Positions 53,450 to 64,000 of a stretch of 64,000 nt of DNA are shown here, one piece after another (positions within the stretch are counted from its first letter, which is position 1; each line of letters starts with the position of its first letter). The stretch comes from Sebastes aleutianus (taxonomy: Eukaryota > Chordata > Actinopteri > Perciformes > Sebastidae). Where the stretch lies: contig CAKAKS010000062.1 in NCBI GenBank assembly GCA_916700875.1, positions 8,361,373-8,425,372 of the forward strand. Direction: 5' to 3'. The translations under genes and the position numbers were made by a program. Below the pieces are notes generated by a model. The model was not told where the DNA came from and made no database searches. It saw nothing but the letters and a program-made list of their open reading frames with translations.

Positions 53450-54366
53450 GGCCTGTATACACTCATATGTCGGTGCAGGAATGCGACCAAGCCGCATGCT
53501 TCTCTGTGTGTCACAGTCCGAGGGTGTGTCGCTTGCTGCCTCGCACAAATCTATCTGAAATCCGTCGAGTGAGCTCATCTAAGGAATAAAAAAACACCTG
53601 ACATAATGTTGACAGTTTTTATTTAAAAAAGGGGGAAATATATCACAAAAAAAAGTTTATTTAAATATATTGCCAACATGTGTTTCAACACAACTTCAAC
53701 ATTTTACGGCTCATTCCTTCCGGCTTGATTCCCGGCCAGCACCCTGCGTGTCTGTTTTGATGAGGAGTAACAGTAAAAGCTGATTGTCAAGGTGGAAGCA
53801 CTGGTTTCGGATAACTGGCTGAGTCGCATTTTCTCTCGTTGACTGCGTTCCACTGCTCTATAAGCAGTCGAGTCTCTGATTGTCAGTCTGACCCCAATTC
53901 TATTACCTAATCTGATATCACTATTTTAGAGCTGCTACTGCCAGAACTACTACAAAAACTACTACCACAACTTCTTTTACTCCATGTAGCCTGAACTTAC
54001 TGTTCAAAACCTCAAATACCAAACCCACAATAACAATAGATATACCATCAGAAACATGAAGGAAGAGGAGGCAAACTACAACAATAGTGAAAGTTCAATC
54101 TTGAACCTATAAAACCAGTTGTGTCTGTGATCACGTTGCAACAGTAAAAACAGATTAATTAACAGTGATTTAATGTGAGGTTTAAAGCTCAAGATGGATA
54201 TTCTGTACTTCAGTTTTTTTTCTTCTATCAAAACTTTCTAATAACTACCAACCCTTTCCTGCCTGAGCATTTAATTCATCGTTGATGGGCTTCAAACATC
54301 AAACCCATAAATATTAAATCCTGTCGTACAAACTCATGAAACACAAAATCTGAATCTCAGTCTTAC
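51543..54366 (-). other. Inferred first intron of LITAF-like gene 2
   Basis: Holds sequence shared with block 1 (51610-52250), a dispersed repeat beginning 'agggctgtcaatcgattaaa' (52282-52420; class uncertain), a CpG-richer stretch at 52515-53100 with 'gggcggcggcggcc', and microsatellites. No coding sequence. A strong donor-like GTAAGTATGT on minus at about 52928 could mark an alternative first exon in the CpG-rich part, but nothing supports it further. Confidence 0.35.
53357..53446. repeat. (CA)n microsatellite
   Basis: About 44 CA units with one TA interruption at 53380. The equivalent position in block 1 (about 46090) lacks the expansion and reads 'cacacactcacagagggcct', so the tract expanded in block 2 after duplication or shrank in block 1. 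Confidence 0.95.
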
Positions 54367-54520
54367 CTTGGTGGTGGGGTGTTGCAATCTGTATGCAGAG
54401 ATGTGTGTCAGACCGATTTTATCTGTGACATCCACCTGTCTCACCTCTACAAGCCTTGGACACGCCCACAGCGCCGCCCCTCACCGACAAAGACTGAATA
54501 TGCAGCGTGAATGAGTCACT
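54367..54520 (-). other. Candidate noncoding first exon of LITAF-like gene 2
   Basis: Homologous to 47355-47520 and ends at the same strong donor (CAAG then GTAAGACT on minus). It contains no conserved reading frame between the copies, as expected of leader sequence. Splicing to the acceptor at 51543-51544 would give a 2.8-kb first intron. Confidence 0.45.
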
Positions 54521-54791
54521 CCGTGGTTTAGATGGAACTATCAAAGTACTAGCTATACAAGTCATCTTTTTAACTTGTTCCTTGTTTCTGGGACATTATT
54601 GAGGGAATGTGTGTGTGTGTGTGTGTCACATAACCAGTTTCCCTCCTGCTGCTTCGTATTCCCACAGCAGACTATTCAACCTGACACAGACTGTAGATCC
54701 TAGTTTTTAGTCCAGGAATGTGACCAGAAGGCCGTCGACAATGTTTGAGTGACATAAAATCACATGTTGTAGCAATATTGCTTAGAGCAGA

Positions 54792-55386
54792 TTAAAGTGG
54801 CAGTAGGCAGTATATTTTTGGCATCATTGGGCAAAAAATCCATAATAACCTTTCAGTATATTGTAATTCAAGTGTTCTGAGAAAACTAGACTTCTGCACT
54901 TCCTCATGGCTCTGTTTTCAGGCTTTAGAAAATCTAGCCCGAGATGGGAGACTTTGACCAATCACAGGTCATTTCAGAGAGAGAGAGAGCGTTCCTATTG
55001 GCAACGTAATCTCATCATGGCGGCCGCGTCACAAACTTTCTCATTTTACAGCTTAACAGTACACTACAAGATGATTCTGAAAACATTTGAGGTGAGAAAC
55101 AGGCATTAAACAACCGAATATTGATTCATATTTGATCAGCGCTGCCTAGTTTAACCGTTTGATTGGAGTTCGCCAGTGATTGACAGCCGGCTCTCATAGA
55201 TGGCAGATGGACAGCGGACCTCAGATCAGCTCTGATTGGTTGTTTTCCTCCGGTCTGTGAAATCTTGCAGATGCCGTTAGGAGCACCGGAGGACACCGAA
55301 GGACACCGGAGGCACATGATTTTTTTCAGGTTACCTGTTTCATGTGCTACTGTCAGGATATAGCGACCGTTTTATAAAAATAACTT
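54792..55386 (-). mobile_element. MITE family M, inverted copy
   Basis: Starts TTAAAGTGGCAGTAGGCAGT and is the reverse complement of 58175-58823 over most of its length. Its far end is lost where the LINE tail begins at about 55396, so the LINE probably inserted into it or a deletion joined them. Confidence 0.65.
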
Positions 55387-55395
55387 AACATCTGG

Positions 55396-57245
55396 ACTTC
55401 ATTTCATTTCATTTCAAAATGTATTTTGAAAATGTAGAATACAAAAAAATAAAATACAAAATAAAGAAAAGGAGAATGATCATACCAACAAGTGGACAGT
55501 CAAAAAGAAGTAGTATTTAAATACAATGAAAAGCATAAGAAAAATAAATTGTCAAACACTTGATGCGTTGAAAAAAATATGAATTTGTTATCAATCCAGA
55601 ATACCAATTAATTACTTATAATATAACTTAATCACAATACCAATTCATTGCTTACATATTTAACTTAATCATATTGACTATTTGTTATCTTTTTGTTATA
55701 TGCGCATATTATTATTTATAATATACAATTTATAATATACAATATGCAAATGCATTACAACATGCAATACATACATACACATACATATATATATATATAC
55801 ATATACATACACCGCACATTGCACTACATGCGCACACTCCATACCACATATACATATATATACATATATATAGACATATATACAATACACAGCATCCGAC
55901 CATGCATACATCATTCTTATACCCAAAATCAAATATCCACAAATTTGCATTACTCTTTTCAGAAAAAATAGGAAGATATACTAATACAGAATAAATATTA
56001 AGTAACCAATAAATAAATAAACAGTAATAAATAAATGAACAGTAACCCCTGTAAACACTTTGTGATTGTCAAACCCCCACTTCATCCCTGTACATGGAGA
56101 AAATCATGTCTTTTTACCTTATTTTAAACTGGTTTAAGTTTGGACATTGCTTAAGCTCCACATTAAAACTGTTCCATAGTTTCACTCCACAGATTGAGAT
56201 ACAAAAAGTCTTCATGGTTGTACGAATACTGAGAGTTTTGAAATAAAATTATCCCCTTAATTTATAACCCCCCTCTCGATCACTGAACAATTTTGAATAT
56301 TTCCTGGTAGCAGGGTATTTTTAAGCCTTAAACATTTTTTGTGCTGTTTGAAATTCCACTAGATCTGTAAATCTTAATAGTTTTGACTGTAAGAATAATG
56401 AGTTGGTGTGATCCAGATATCCGACTTTTTGAATAGTTCGTTTTGCTCTTTTTTGGAGAATAGATAGTGAATGTAATGAACATTTGTAGTTGTTGCCCCA
56501 GACCTCCGCACAGTGATTTAAATATGGTAGAACTAGTGAACATTGGAGAATGTGGAGGGATTTCTGATCCAGAACCTGTTTGGCTTTGTTTAATACTGAG
56601 ATCCTCCTTGACAGTTTATTTTCTACATGTTTAATGTGTGATTTCCAGCAGATTTTATCATCCATTGTCACCCCGAGAAATGTATTTTCATGAACTCTTT
56701 CAATTTCAACCCCATCTATCTGTATCTGTACTTGTGTATTAATTCTACATTTACCAAATAACATTACTTTAGTTTTGCTCAAGTTTAATAATAATTTGTT
56801 TCTATCAAACCATGTTTTTACTCTGCTCATTTCTTTAGTGATGTCCTCCAATAGTTGTTTTAAATTCTCCCCAGAACAGAAAATATTTGTCTCATCAGCA
56901 AACAATACTAATTTTAATACCTTGGAAGCTTTGTATATATCATTGATATACAATATAAACAATTTAGGGCCCAACACTGACCCCTGGGGGACACCACAAG
57001 CAATGTCCAAACATGACGAAGAGAAATTGCCCAACATCACAAACTGTTGTCTCCTACTTAAATAGCTTTTAACCCAATCTAATACTATACCCCTGATACC
57101 ATAGCTTTCCAGTTTATTGATTAATATGTCATGGTTGATTGTGTCAAAAGCTTTTTTTTATATCAATGAATACCCGTACTGCATATTTTTTGTGATCTAT
57201 AGCGTTAGTGATTTCCTCGATTGATTCCATTATTGCCAGTGATGT
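55396..57245 (-). mobile_element. 5'-truncated non-LTR retrotransposon (LINE)
   Basis: Read on minus: part of a reverse transcriptase (57245-56321), about 0.9 kb of AT-rich 3' sequence, then a terminal (GAAAT)n repeat at about 55415-55396. The 3' part contains TA/CATA microsatellite (55780-55880), a likely later expansion. The 5' end is cut in the middle of the reverse transcriptase, as usual for LINE copies. The clade was not determined. Confidence 0.7.
56321..57245 (-). pseudogene. LINE reverse-transcriptase domain, frameshifted and mutated
   Basis: Palm motif A FIDIKKAFDTINHDIL is split by an extra base in an A-run (about 57154-57161). Then come GVPQGSVLGPKLFILYINDI and motif C, which reads FADETNIF where active enzymes have FADD. 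The thumb region follows (KTWFDRNKLLLNLSKTKVML). The 239-codon frame 57040-56321 is open, but the frameshift and the Asp-to-Glu change in the catalytic pair mark it as inactive. Confidence 0.8.
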
Positions 57246-57249
57246 TGAT

Positions 57250-58170
57250 CTGTTTGATCTGCTACAGAATGGTACCAAACATTTATAGGATATAAATCAC
57301 TGAATAAAACATGATCAGTGGAATTCAAATGAATTCCAATTACACAACGTAGATCAACCTTGTTATCATAACATGTAGGTATACAAACGCTACAAAAGAC
57401 AGGCCTATACATGTTTATATACTGTATAAAATTTGCCAACTTAACATGAAACTAAGGGGAAATGTAAACAGAGTTGATTATCATGAACTCAATTATATAT
57501 GGTTCATAATCAACGTTAAAAAGGTGTAATACACTTCAACTAGATTCAAATATATATCAAAATATAAGATTAACTGAGGCTTTAGTGTGCGCCCAAATTT
57601 CTTTGTAAGATCTCTGGGGACATATAATATACATATATAGAAATAATCTATATGTAGGCTGGCAAGATCTTACCAAGTGATTAATATAACAGGAAGGTTT
57701 GGATCTACAGCTTATAATTATTTTAACTTCCTTTAGTTTGTTAGCAACACAGGTTCCTGTTACTAGAACCTATGTTGACAAAGCATAACACATCAATTCC
57801 ATACATGTTCATTTGCATTAAATGTCAGTTTTATTTAGTCTTATTCACTGCTGCATGTTTTTTTTTGTGCCCGGGTCCAATATCTCAGGAATGTAGACAG
57901 CCGTAAAAACCCAGGGAGGAGGCCATAAAATCCCCTTTGTTTCTTCATTTGTTTCTCCAGTTCTGCTTGAAAGCTACATCTTGTACACAACTTCAGTTCT
58001 TTTTAGATGATTAGTTAAACATGGCATATTAATTAATGTACATTTTAATGGCAGAATTAGTTTCATTCTTAATCATCAGTTCTTAATGTCTTACTGGTTG
58101 GTCTCCACCGCTTTTCTGAGTCTTTGGGAAGAGACCAGACATCAGGGCCTTTGACCCGTACTTCAATAAA
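57250..58170. other. Intergenic stretch without recognised features
   Basis: AT-rich, with short frames only. I see no gene, RNA or clear repeat boundary. It separates the LINE fragment from the MITE M copy in block 2. Confidence 0.4.
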
Positions 58171-58174
58171 CAAC

Positions 58175-58823
58175 TTCAAGCTGAAGTAAGTGAGATTGGA
58201 GCAAATATGAGTAAAAAAAGTTATTTTTATAAAACGGTCGCTATATCCTGAGAGTAGTACAGGTAACCTGAAAAAAAAAACATGTACCTCTGTGTCCTCC
58301 GGTGCTCCTAACGGCATCTGCAAGACTTCACTGACCGGAGGAAAACAACCAATCAGAGCTGATCTGGAGTCTGCTGTCCAGCTGCCGTCTATGAGAGCCG
58401 GCTGTCAATCACTCGCAAACTACGACCAACGGTCAAACTAGGCAGCGCTGATCAAATATGAATCAATATTCTGTTACTGTAATGCCTATTTCTCTCCTCA
58501 AATGTTTTCAGAATCATCTTGTAGTGTACTGTGAAATGAGAAAGTTTGTGACCCGACAGCCATGTTAAGATCTCTTCAGGAAATACCAAGCACCGGTCAC
58601 ATGACCGGAGCACAGCCAATAGGAACGCTCTCTCTCTGAAATGACCTGTGATTGGTCAAAGTCTTCTGTCATGGGCTAGATTTTTTAAAGTCTGAAAACA
58701 GAGCCATGAGGAGGTGCAGAAGTCCAGTTTTCTCTCAGAACACTTGAATTACAATATGCTGAAAGATTATTATGGAATTTTTGCCCAATGATGCCAAAAA
58801 AGTGTTGCCTACTGAAGCTTTAA
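58175..58823 (+). mobile_element. MITE family M, near-complete copy
   Basis: Left end TTCAAGCTGAAGTAAGTGAG (TTAA decayed to TTCA) and right end CTACTGAAGCTTTAA are imperfect inverted repeats around TTAA. About 645 bp, without a transposase frame. It is the best copy for defining the family, with other members at 40114, 45427 and 54792 (inverted). Confidence 0.7.
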
Positions 58824-60770
58824 ATGTCAGAAGGGTACTAAGTTGTGTTGTGTTTTTCCTCCGTGAGTATAACCAGGCCAGTTTTAAATTAAGAGCCTCA
58901 GCACTTAGTGGCCCCAAAGGTCAGATGCAGTTTCTGGGAGAGGGGTTTCAAGAATTAAATAATAATTTCATTATTATCATCTTTCAGTACTCTTTGTCTT
59001 TCGATCATCATCGGCTACAATGTGTTAAAATCTTTGACATTGACATTTTCCCCCCAAAAAGTAAAGAATTCAATGTGTTTGTCAGCATGGAAGAGAAGAA
59101 CAATTACATGATTGAACAAGATAGAAAGGTTGGAAGAAAATAACTTTTGTACTGTAAGGAATCTAAATATGACCACACACAGCTGTAGGCATGTAGTGTA
59201 TGAAAAGCCCAGGCGCTTTTAGGCTATTTTATGTGATCTTCTTTTTATAACTAATGTAATAACTAATGTAATATTTTTTTCACATCCATTCACTGAGCCT
59301 CCCCTGAAAGTGTTTGGAGTAGGGATGCTAACGATTAATCGACAATCAATTAATTGGTCGTTTAGAATTCGATCAAGCATGTGAAATTTAATCGAGCAGA
59401 GTGCTGCTATCGGTGTGTCAGTTTGAGTTTGACCGAAAGCAGCGCTGAGCCACAGCGGACAGAATGAAGCCTGCCCTTCGGCTGTATTCATTCAAAATCC
59501 GGCAACTCGGCACCTTCCCACCTTGTGCGGAGTTGTGGATGTGTTTATTTGTGTTTTAGAACGTAAGCGCTGTGAAAACAATAAGAAAATAATGTTTTAT
59601 TTCTCTGATTCACTGCTTTGTTCTCACTAACCCCACTCCCTCTCTTCAGTCACTCTATAGCTCGCTCGACCATCGCTGCTCTCTCTCTCCTCCGCTCGCT
59701 CTTTGAGCCGAGGAGGAGTAGCCAACTTTGAATGCCGTGTGTCTACAAACAGGAACAGACAGTGTGACATATTATACCTTTTTAAGAAAGCATGTTGCAC
59801 AATATCAGAATATGGCAAACTGACACGATCATTTACATGTAAAATATTGTTTCTCAAAGAGAGAATATTTTTGCCAAATTTGAGAAAATTTGCCAAATTC
59901 AGATTTATGCACAGTATGTTGTGTCTTAGTGTAGCCTAAGCTACAATATCTATGTTATTGTCTATTGTCTCTCGAATAGTGGACGGTTCAGAGCCAGACT
60001 CAGAGCAGGAACATTCAGGTAAAAGAGCACAAAGCTAAACATGTAGGCTATGCTTTCAGATTATGTGCTTTATTTATTAGATTATCAGTAGGACTGTACA
60101 TACAATCGATGACACAAGTAATACAAGTGTAAGTTTAGGTTATATACAGTACAATACTATAGGTGTACACACAATCATTTGGCCACTTTAGTGCTGTTTG
60201 CTTTACGGAAACTGGTGAATAAACATTTGATTACACTTAGATTGTTCTAGCTTACGCTGACTTTCGCTGAATGTGTGTGTACACAAGAAAATAGAACTAC
60301 GGACACAGGTGAATGAACATTTGCTGTGATCTAACAAAGAAAAAGTGAGAAATCAGTTATACCCATTACATCAACAAATAGGGTTCGCCTACACATGAGT
60401 GGTTTGCGTGGACAGCATGGCCGGGGATGGAGTCAAATTCCCGGCCTAAATGATCAGTTTGTGAACAGAGAGAACTACCATTTCTATCAACTCATATACA
60501 CACGATTCGAGGATTCTCTCAGAAAGCATCACTTTTGAGGCTGGGAGGCGTAAAGTTGTGACGATCCCGTCAAATGGATAGCTGGTTTGATTAAATTTCA
60601 AATGAACATCCTTAGAACATATAGTATTTGATAACGTTTATATACAAGCCTTCATTTTAACAACATGATGTATGCAGAAGTTTCTGAAAAGGTTAATGGA
60701 GAAAGTTTTTTTTCTGCTGGATTGCGACATAAATAAAACGGCTCCCATAAAGTGCATGGGGTGTGCTTAA

Positions 60771-61278
60771 CCCATTTGTGCCCGCAACTGAAATTTAGAA
60801 TTTTGAATTGGTGGAAGTGTTTTCTGGGAGTTTTTCTTATCATACTATATTTAGTCATTGGGTACATGTGACGACTGTTTTTCTATATATTTCATAATTT
60901 AATAAAAACAGTAGTCCCATGTGCTCAAAGACTAAATATAGCACGATAAGAAAATGGCTGTATCTCAGAAACTACAATGAGCACAATCAAGTATTTGGTA
61001 TCTATGAACTCATAACAAGTTGAATATCAAAGATATACACACATAGTGTAAAGATATTTCATATGGAAGACATTTAATATACACACAATGTCAGCATTTT
61101 TCCTAATTTTTCAAAAATCCTGACTTTGACCATTGATACAAATGTGATTTTTCATGTTATCCAAAAATGTCAAAGATAAGATGTTTGATACTTGCCCAAA
61201 GTATGTCCGTACAAGAACAAAAATGTTGCATTTTTCCTAATCATACTAAATTTAGCCTAGTCTTTAGGCACAAATGGG
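60771..61278. mobile_element. TTAA-flanked TIR element in block 3
   Basis: Orthologous duplicate of 49299-49854, flanked by TTAA at 60767-60770 and 61279-61282, about 48 bp shorter through internal deletions. It was duplicated with the block and is not an independent insertion, since flanks also match. Confidence 0.8.
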
Positions 61279-61533
61279 TTAATTTAACTTACCAGATCTT
61301 TAAAAATAAGTGAGCACATGGTATTAAAGCTCTGATAACACAATGACTCCACCTGCTTGCTAATAATATGATGTTTGATATTGCCTCGGCCAATGCAATG
61401 GCTCGACCATAGAATAAGCTACATTTGAACTGCGACCTTTCTCCGTAAGTTTCACAAAATGGTGCAACTGATAAGACAAAGGTAACAGGATGTTATTTCT
61501 TATATCTATGGCTCCATGTCTGCCTCATGTCCA

Positions 61534-61654
61534 TCATTTACAGCATTGTTTCTTGTCAACGTGCAGCACTCTGTTGCAGCGGGGGCACGTGTGGTACGCA
61601 TCCTTGAAGTTTTTCAAGAAGAAAGGAATCAGGCAGCAGCACAGGATTAACCTG

Positions 61655-61694
<40 letters not shown>

Positions 61695-63981
61695 AGTGTC
61701 ATCTAGCTGTATGTAAGAATTTGCTTTGTTTTGACCATTTTGTTACCCTACGATATATTTATGGAAAACAAAACAACAATTTGAATAGGCCAGCTGCTAA
61801 AGGTTATTACAGCCACTGAGTGAGTGAATGAGGCCCATTTGTCAGCTTTGTGCCTGCTAGATGGACTTCATCACCATAATATTTTCGCCTCACCGTGGAT
61901 GCCAAATCATGAAAATGAATATGAATTAAATCACCAGACTGTCCATCATAATCCAAATATGTATATAAAAAATACCCACTCTCTGGAGAGATTACTTTCA
62001 ATCATTAATGACTATAAAGACTAACATCTGTCTGTTTCCACGATCTCATTTTGTTGTGGAAAATAAAGCCCCGGTACAGAAACGGGATTGTTATCCTTTG
62101 CATACGGCAAAACGCACCTTAATTACTTTTTTTGTTGCTGTAAATCTCCCAAGGGATGATGGAAATGTGAATCTTGCATGAGATTTATATTAAAGAGATT
62201 TATATAATGTTAGACTACCCTCCCTTCAGCAAAAAGAGAAATTAAAATATCCTTCTACTGGATCCTTCTAAACTACTGTATCATATGAAACTAAAAAGGA
62301 ATCGATTGGTATCAACCATGTCATGTTAGCTTGTTGGGAAGAACAATATTCAACGCTCCAAATTTATGCAAAATCTTGGCGAGGAAAAATTGGCATTTCA
62401 AAAGGGTCCCTTGACCTCTGACCTCAAGATATGTAAATGAAAACTCTGAGATGAACAGAGTGAAAACTGTATCTTATTCGATAAAATAGATGTTGACAAA
62501 CTGCATAATTTGCAGTTGAAAAAGGAATAAATCGTAATGTATCGCAATTTATTACACGGCTTTGTTGAATACTCGATTCTAATTGGTCAATCAAGGCGTC
62601 CTATGGTCTGTTATTTCTTTATAGCAGACCGTTGCTATGGGCGCAGTTCTAGTGTCAAACTCTGGAGGACCGTTTTTTGTAAAATTATTGATTTCTTAAG
62701 TAGCCGTGTAATAAGCAGAATAATGTCGGCAAGCGGGTCATTGTTGTGAAATAAACCCCTTGAGGATGATGACCGGCTCGCTGTATATTATCCCTTACAT
62801 ATCTAAACGCAATACTCAGAGCATATCGCAAAATGTTTAAAATCGCAATTAGATCGTATCATGGGGCCTCTGGTGATTCCCAACCCTATGGTCCTTTAAA
62901 ATACTTATTTATTTAGAAGATGCAACAAGGTCTAACATACCATACTACTGTCCAAATCTGTTCAAATGTTTGTCTATTTTGTTTTCGCTTCGTACTTATA
63001 CTCTTACTGTAATATGTCATGTAAGATATGTATATTTGACTGTTAAGACAATATGGACAATGCCCTCTTGCACACTTTGAGGACTTTTGGTGAGGTGAGG
63101 GACATATTCACATTACACCAAAGCCACTTGCCCTGAGGCCTCAAGGTTACTGTATGTCAGCTGCCATTTGTTCATTTGATTAACTGAAACTTTGTTAGGG
63201 ATTATTGCCCCACTGGAGTACAATATCAACTCTACTGCATTAGTCTGCTGTGTGCGCCGTTCTTAATGTAAACTTGGAGGTAACTGAGATGTGTGTAAGG
63301 TGGTCTGTAGGGGCCATACAGCCCCCTAACAGGTTAATGTGGCCTTGTTAAAAGGCCCACAAGCGCCTAAAGCACACACTCACCCGCAGCAGATGAAGAG
63401 TAAGCACATCAGCCAGGCGTACATCCCTGCTTTGTACTTGACGTTGGTCATGACCTGCTGCTGGCAGGAGGTGCAGGTCGTCATGCCGGGATTACGCCCC
63501 AGCCCCCCGTCGTAGCTCACAAACCTACTTTTGCCATCTCCTCCAGCGGTGTCCAGACCTCCTCCACCGGTGAACACTGATGTAGGGAGAGGGGAGGGAG
63601 AAAGAAAAAAAAAGAGAGGATGAGAAGACGAGAGTGGAGGAAACGGGAACGTTAATCAACTATGTGCGAGAGCAAATTGTAGGTAAGGTTTTTGATGTGT
63701 GTTTCCAGGAAGTGTAACATCAGGTGTTTGTTTACCTTGCGCGCCAACAGAGCTGTTCAGCCCTCCTTCTGGATGGCTGAACTGGTGGTGGGTGTTGTAA
63801 ACCTTCACAGCCGGATCACCAGCTGGACAAGAGGAACAGGAAAGAAAGAGGAGAAAAACCAAAGGTTGGAGAGACGGACACAAGAGTTAATGAGCCAGTC
63901 TGGTAATGATGATAATGATGATGAGTGTGAGCAATGCATGGTGTGTTCAGGTTTACCTGGTATTGACTCAGGTCCACTCAT
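61534..63981 (-). CDS. LITAF-like protein 3, 140 aa, four coding exons
   Basis: Exons in order: 63981-63957, 63822-63736, 63576-63384, 61651-61534; 423 nt, GT-AG, same phases as the other two. The first exon encodes only MSGPESIP and lacks the PPPY of gene 2. The middle region is Gly/Ser-rich. LITAF domain: Cys72/Cys75 in CTSC, hydrophobic segment YAWLMCLLFICCG continuing LILCCCLIPFF, Cys124/Cys127 in HTCPRC, ending HVDKKQCCK. The last exon differs from gene 2 at only two residues (FLKNF versus FMNNF). Both zinc knuckles are intact, so it looks functional. The start lies 4 nt after an acceptor, as in genes 1 and 2. Confidence 0.9.
61654..61692 (-). repeat. (TG)n tract at the intron 3 acceptor of LITAF-like gene 3
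   Basis: About 17-18 TG units on minus end at GTTTCAG, the acceptor of the last exon. Shorter than in gene 2 at the identical position. Confidence 0.9.
62295..62885. mobile_element. Dispersed repeat, copy 2, in intron 3 of LITAF-like gene 3, with a nested insertion
   Basis: Collinear with 29170-29720 on both sides of an extra segment of about 240 bp (62549 to about 62800). The extra segment starts TTATTACACGGCT and has the perfect inverse AGCCGTGTAATAA at 62702-62714, so a second element is nested in the first. Absent from gene 2, which explains much of the larger intron 3 in gene 3. Confidence 0.55.
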
Positions 63982-64000
63982 TGTGCTGCAGAGAGAGGGC

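Larger units (their letters stand above)
48220..59170. repeat. Tandem duplication block 2 (contains LITAF-like gene 2)
   Basis: Starts with 'gcagagtgctgctataggtg' (48235), matched at about 59399 by 'gcagagtgctgctatcggtg', and ends with 'gtttgtcagcatggaagaga' (59081), matched at 47599. Internal matches to block 3 cover 48340-51550. Its 3' part carries extra MITE and LINE insertions (54790-57250). Limits approximate. Confidence 0.75.
59395..64000. repeat. Tandem duplication block 3 (contains LITAF-like gene 3, continues past the window)
   Basis: Closely matches block 2 from about 48235 onward: the exon-like sequence, the TTAA element, and the gene with its introns. Differences include a deletion inside the TTAA element and a 0.6-kb dispersed repeat at 62295. 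The window ends just after the start codon of gene 3, so the candidate first exon of this copy lies outside. Confidence 0.75.

Noticed and set aside
55696..55950. Tyr/Ile/Cys-rich frames on both strands
   Set aside because: Derived from TA/CATA microsatellite within the LINE 3' region.
58772..59143. A 123-codon plus-strand frame
   Set aside because: It spans the end of MITE M and the shared block end, with no recognisable domain, splice context or conservation of frame at 47600.
61824..62024. Possible L1-type reverse-transcriptase scrap (LERLLSIINDYKD)
   Set aside because: Only about a dozen residues resemble the family and the continuation is lost; too short to call.

Overview
The window reads as nuclear DNA of a ray-finned (teleost, probably percomorph) fish. 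Genes have many short GT-AG exons, long microsatellites and abundant dispersed fish repeats (MITE-like elements, LINE fragments). The species cannot be named from the sequence. All gene models below were built by hand from splice sites and reading frame, without alignment software.

Layout. 1-3300: a LINE-like 3' tail ending in a (TCTA)n tract, then about 28 copies of a 72-bp AT-rich satellite. 3300-4384: CpG-rich promoter and 5' UTR with a TATA box and a YY1-like site. 4385-33576, plus strand: the complete 31-exon usp7 gene, whose exons sum to 3327 nt (1108 residues plus stop), with the whole catalytic triad. Its introns hold transposon relics, a foldback element, a THAP-containing DNA-transposon relic and long polypyrimidine or CA tracts. 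The 3' UTR probably runs to about 35430. 35430-37150 is intergenic.

37.6-64 kb: a tandem array on the minus strand, convergent with usp7, of three complete small genes for LITAF-like membrane proteins (160, 150 and 140 aa). Each has four coding exons in identical phases. They sit in duplicated blocks with a period of about 11.4 kb. The blocks also duplicate a candidate noncoding first exon and an unidentified exon-like sequence. They differ by transposon insertions that show the order of events: an element with TIRs is present in copies 2 and 3 but absent from copy 1, and a TTAA-flanked element sits in intron 1 of copy 1 only.

USP7 is a nuclear and cytosolic deubiquitinase. LITAF-like proteins are zinc-binding monotopic proteins of late endosome and lysosome membranes. 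The sequence gives no reason to think the two act together. The most interesting signals are the LITAF-like triplication (including loss of a PPxY motif in two copies and (TG)n tracts against the last acceptor in all three), the datable TTAA insertions, and the nested higher-order satellite. I saw no CRISPR array, viral gene or obviously new multi-gene system.
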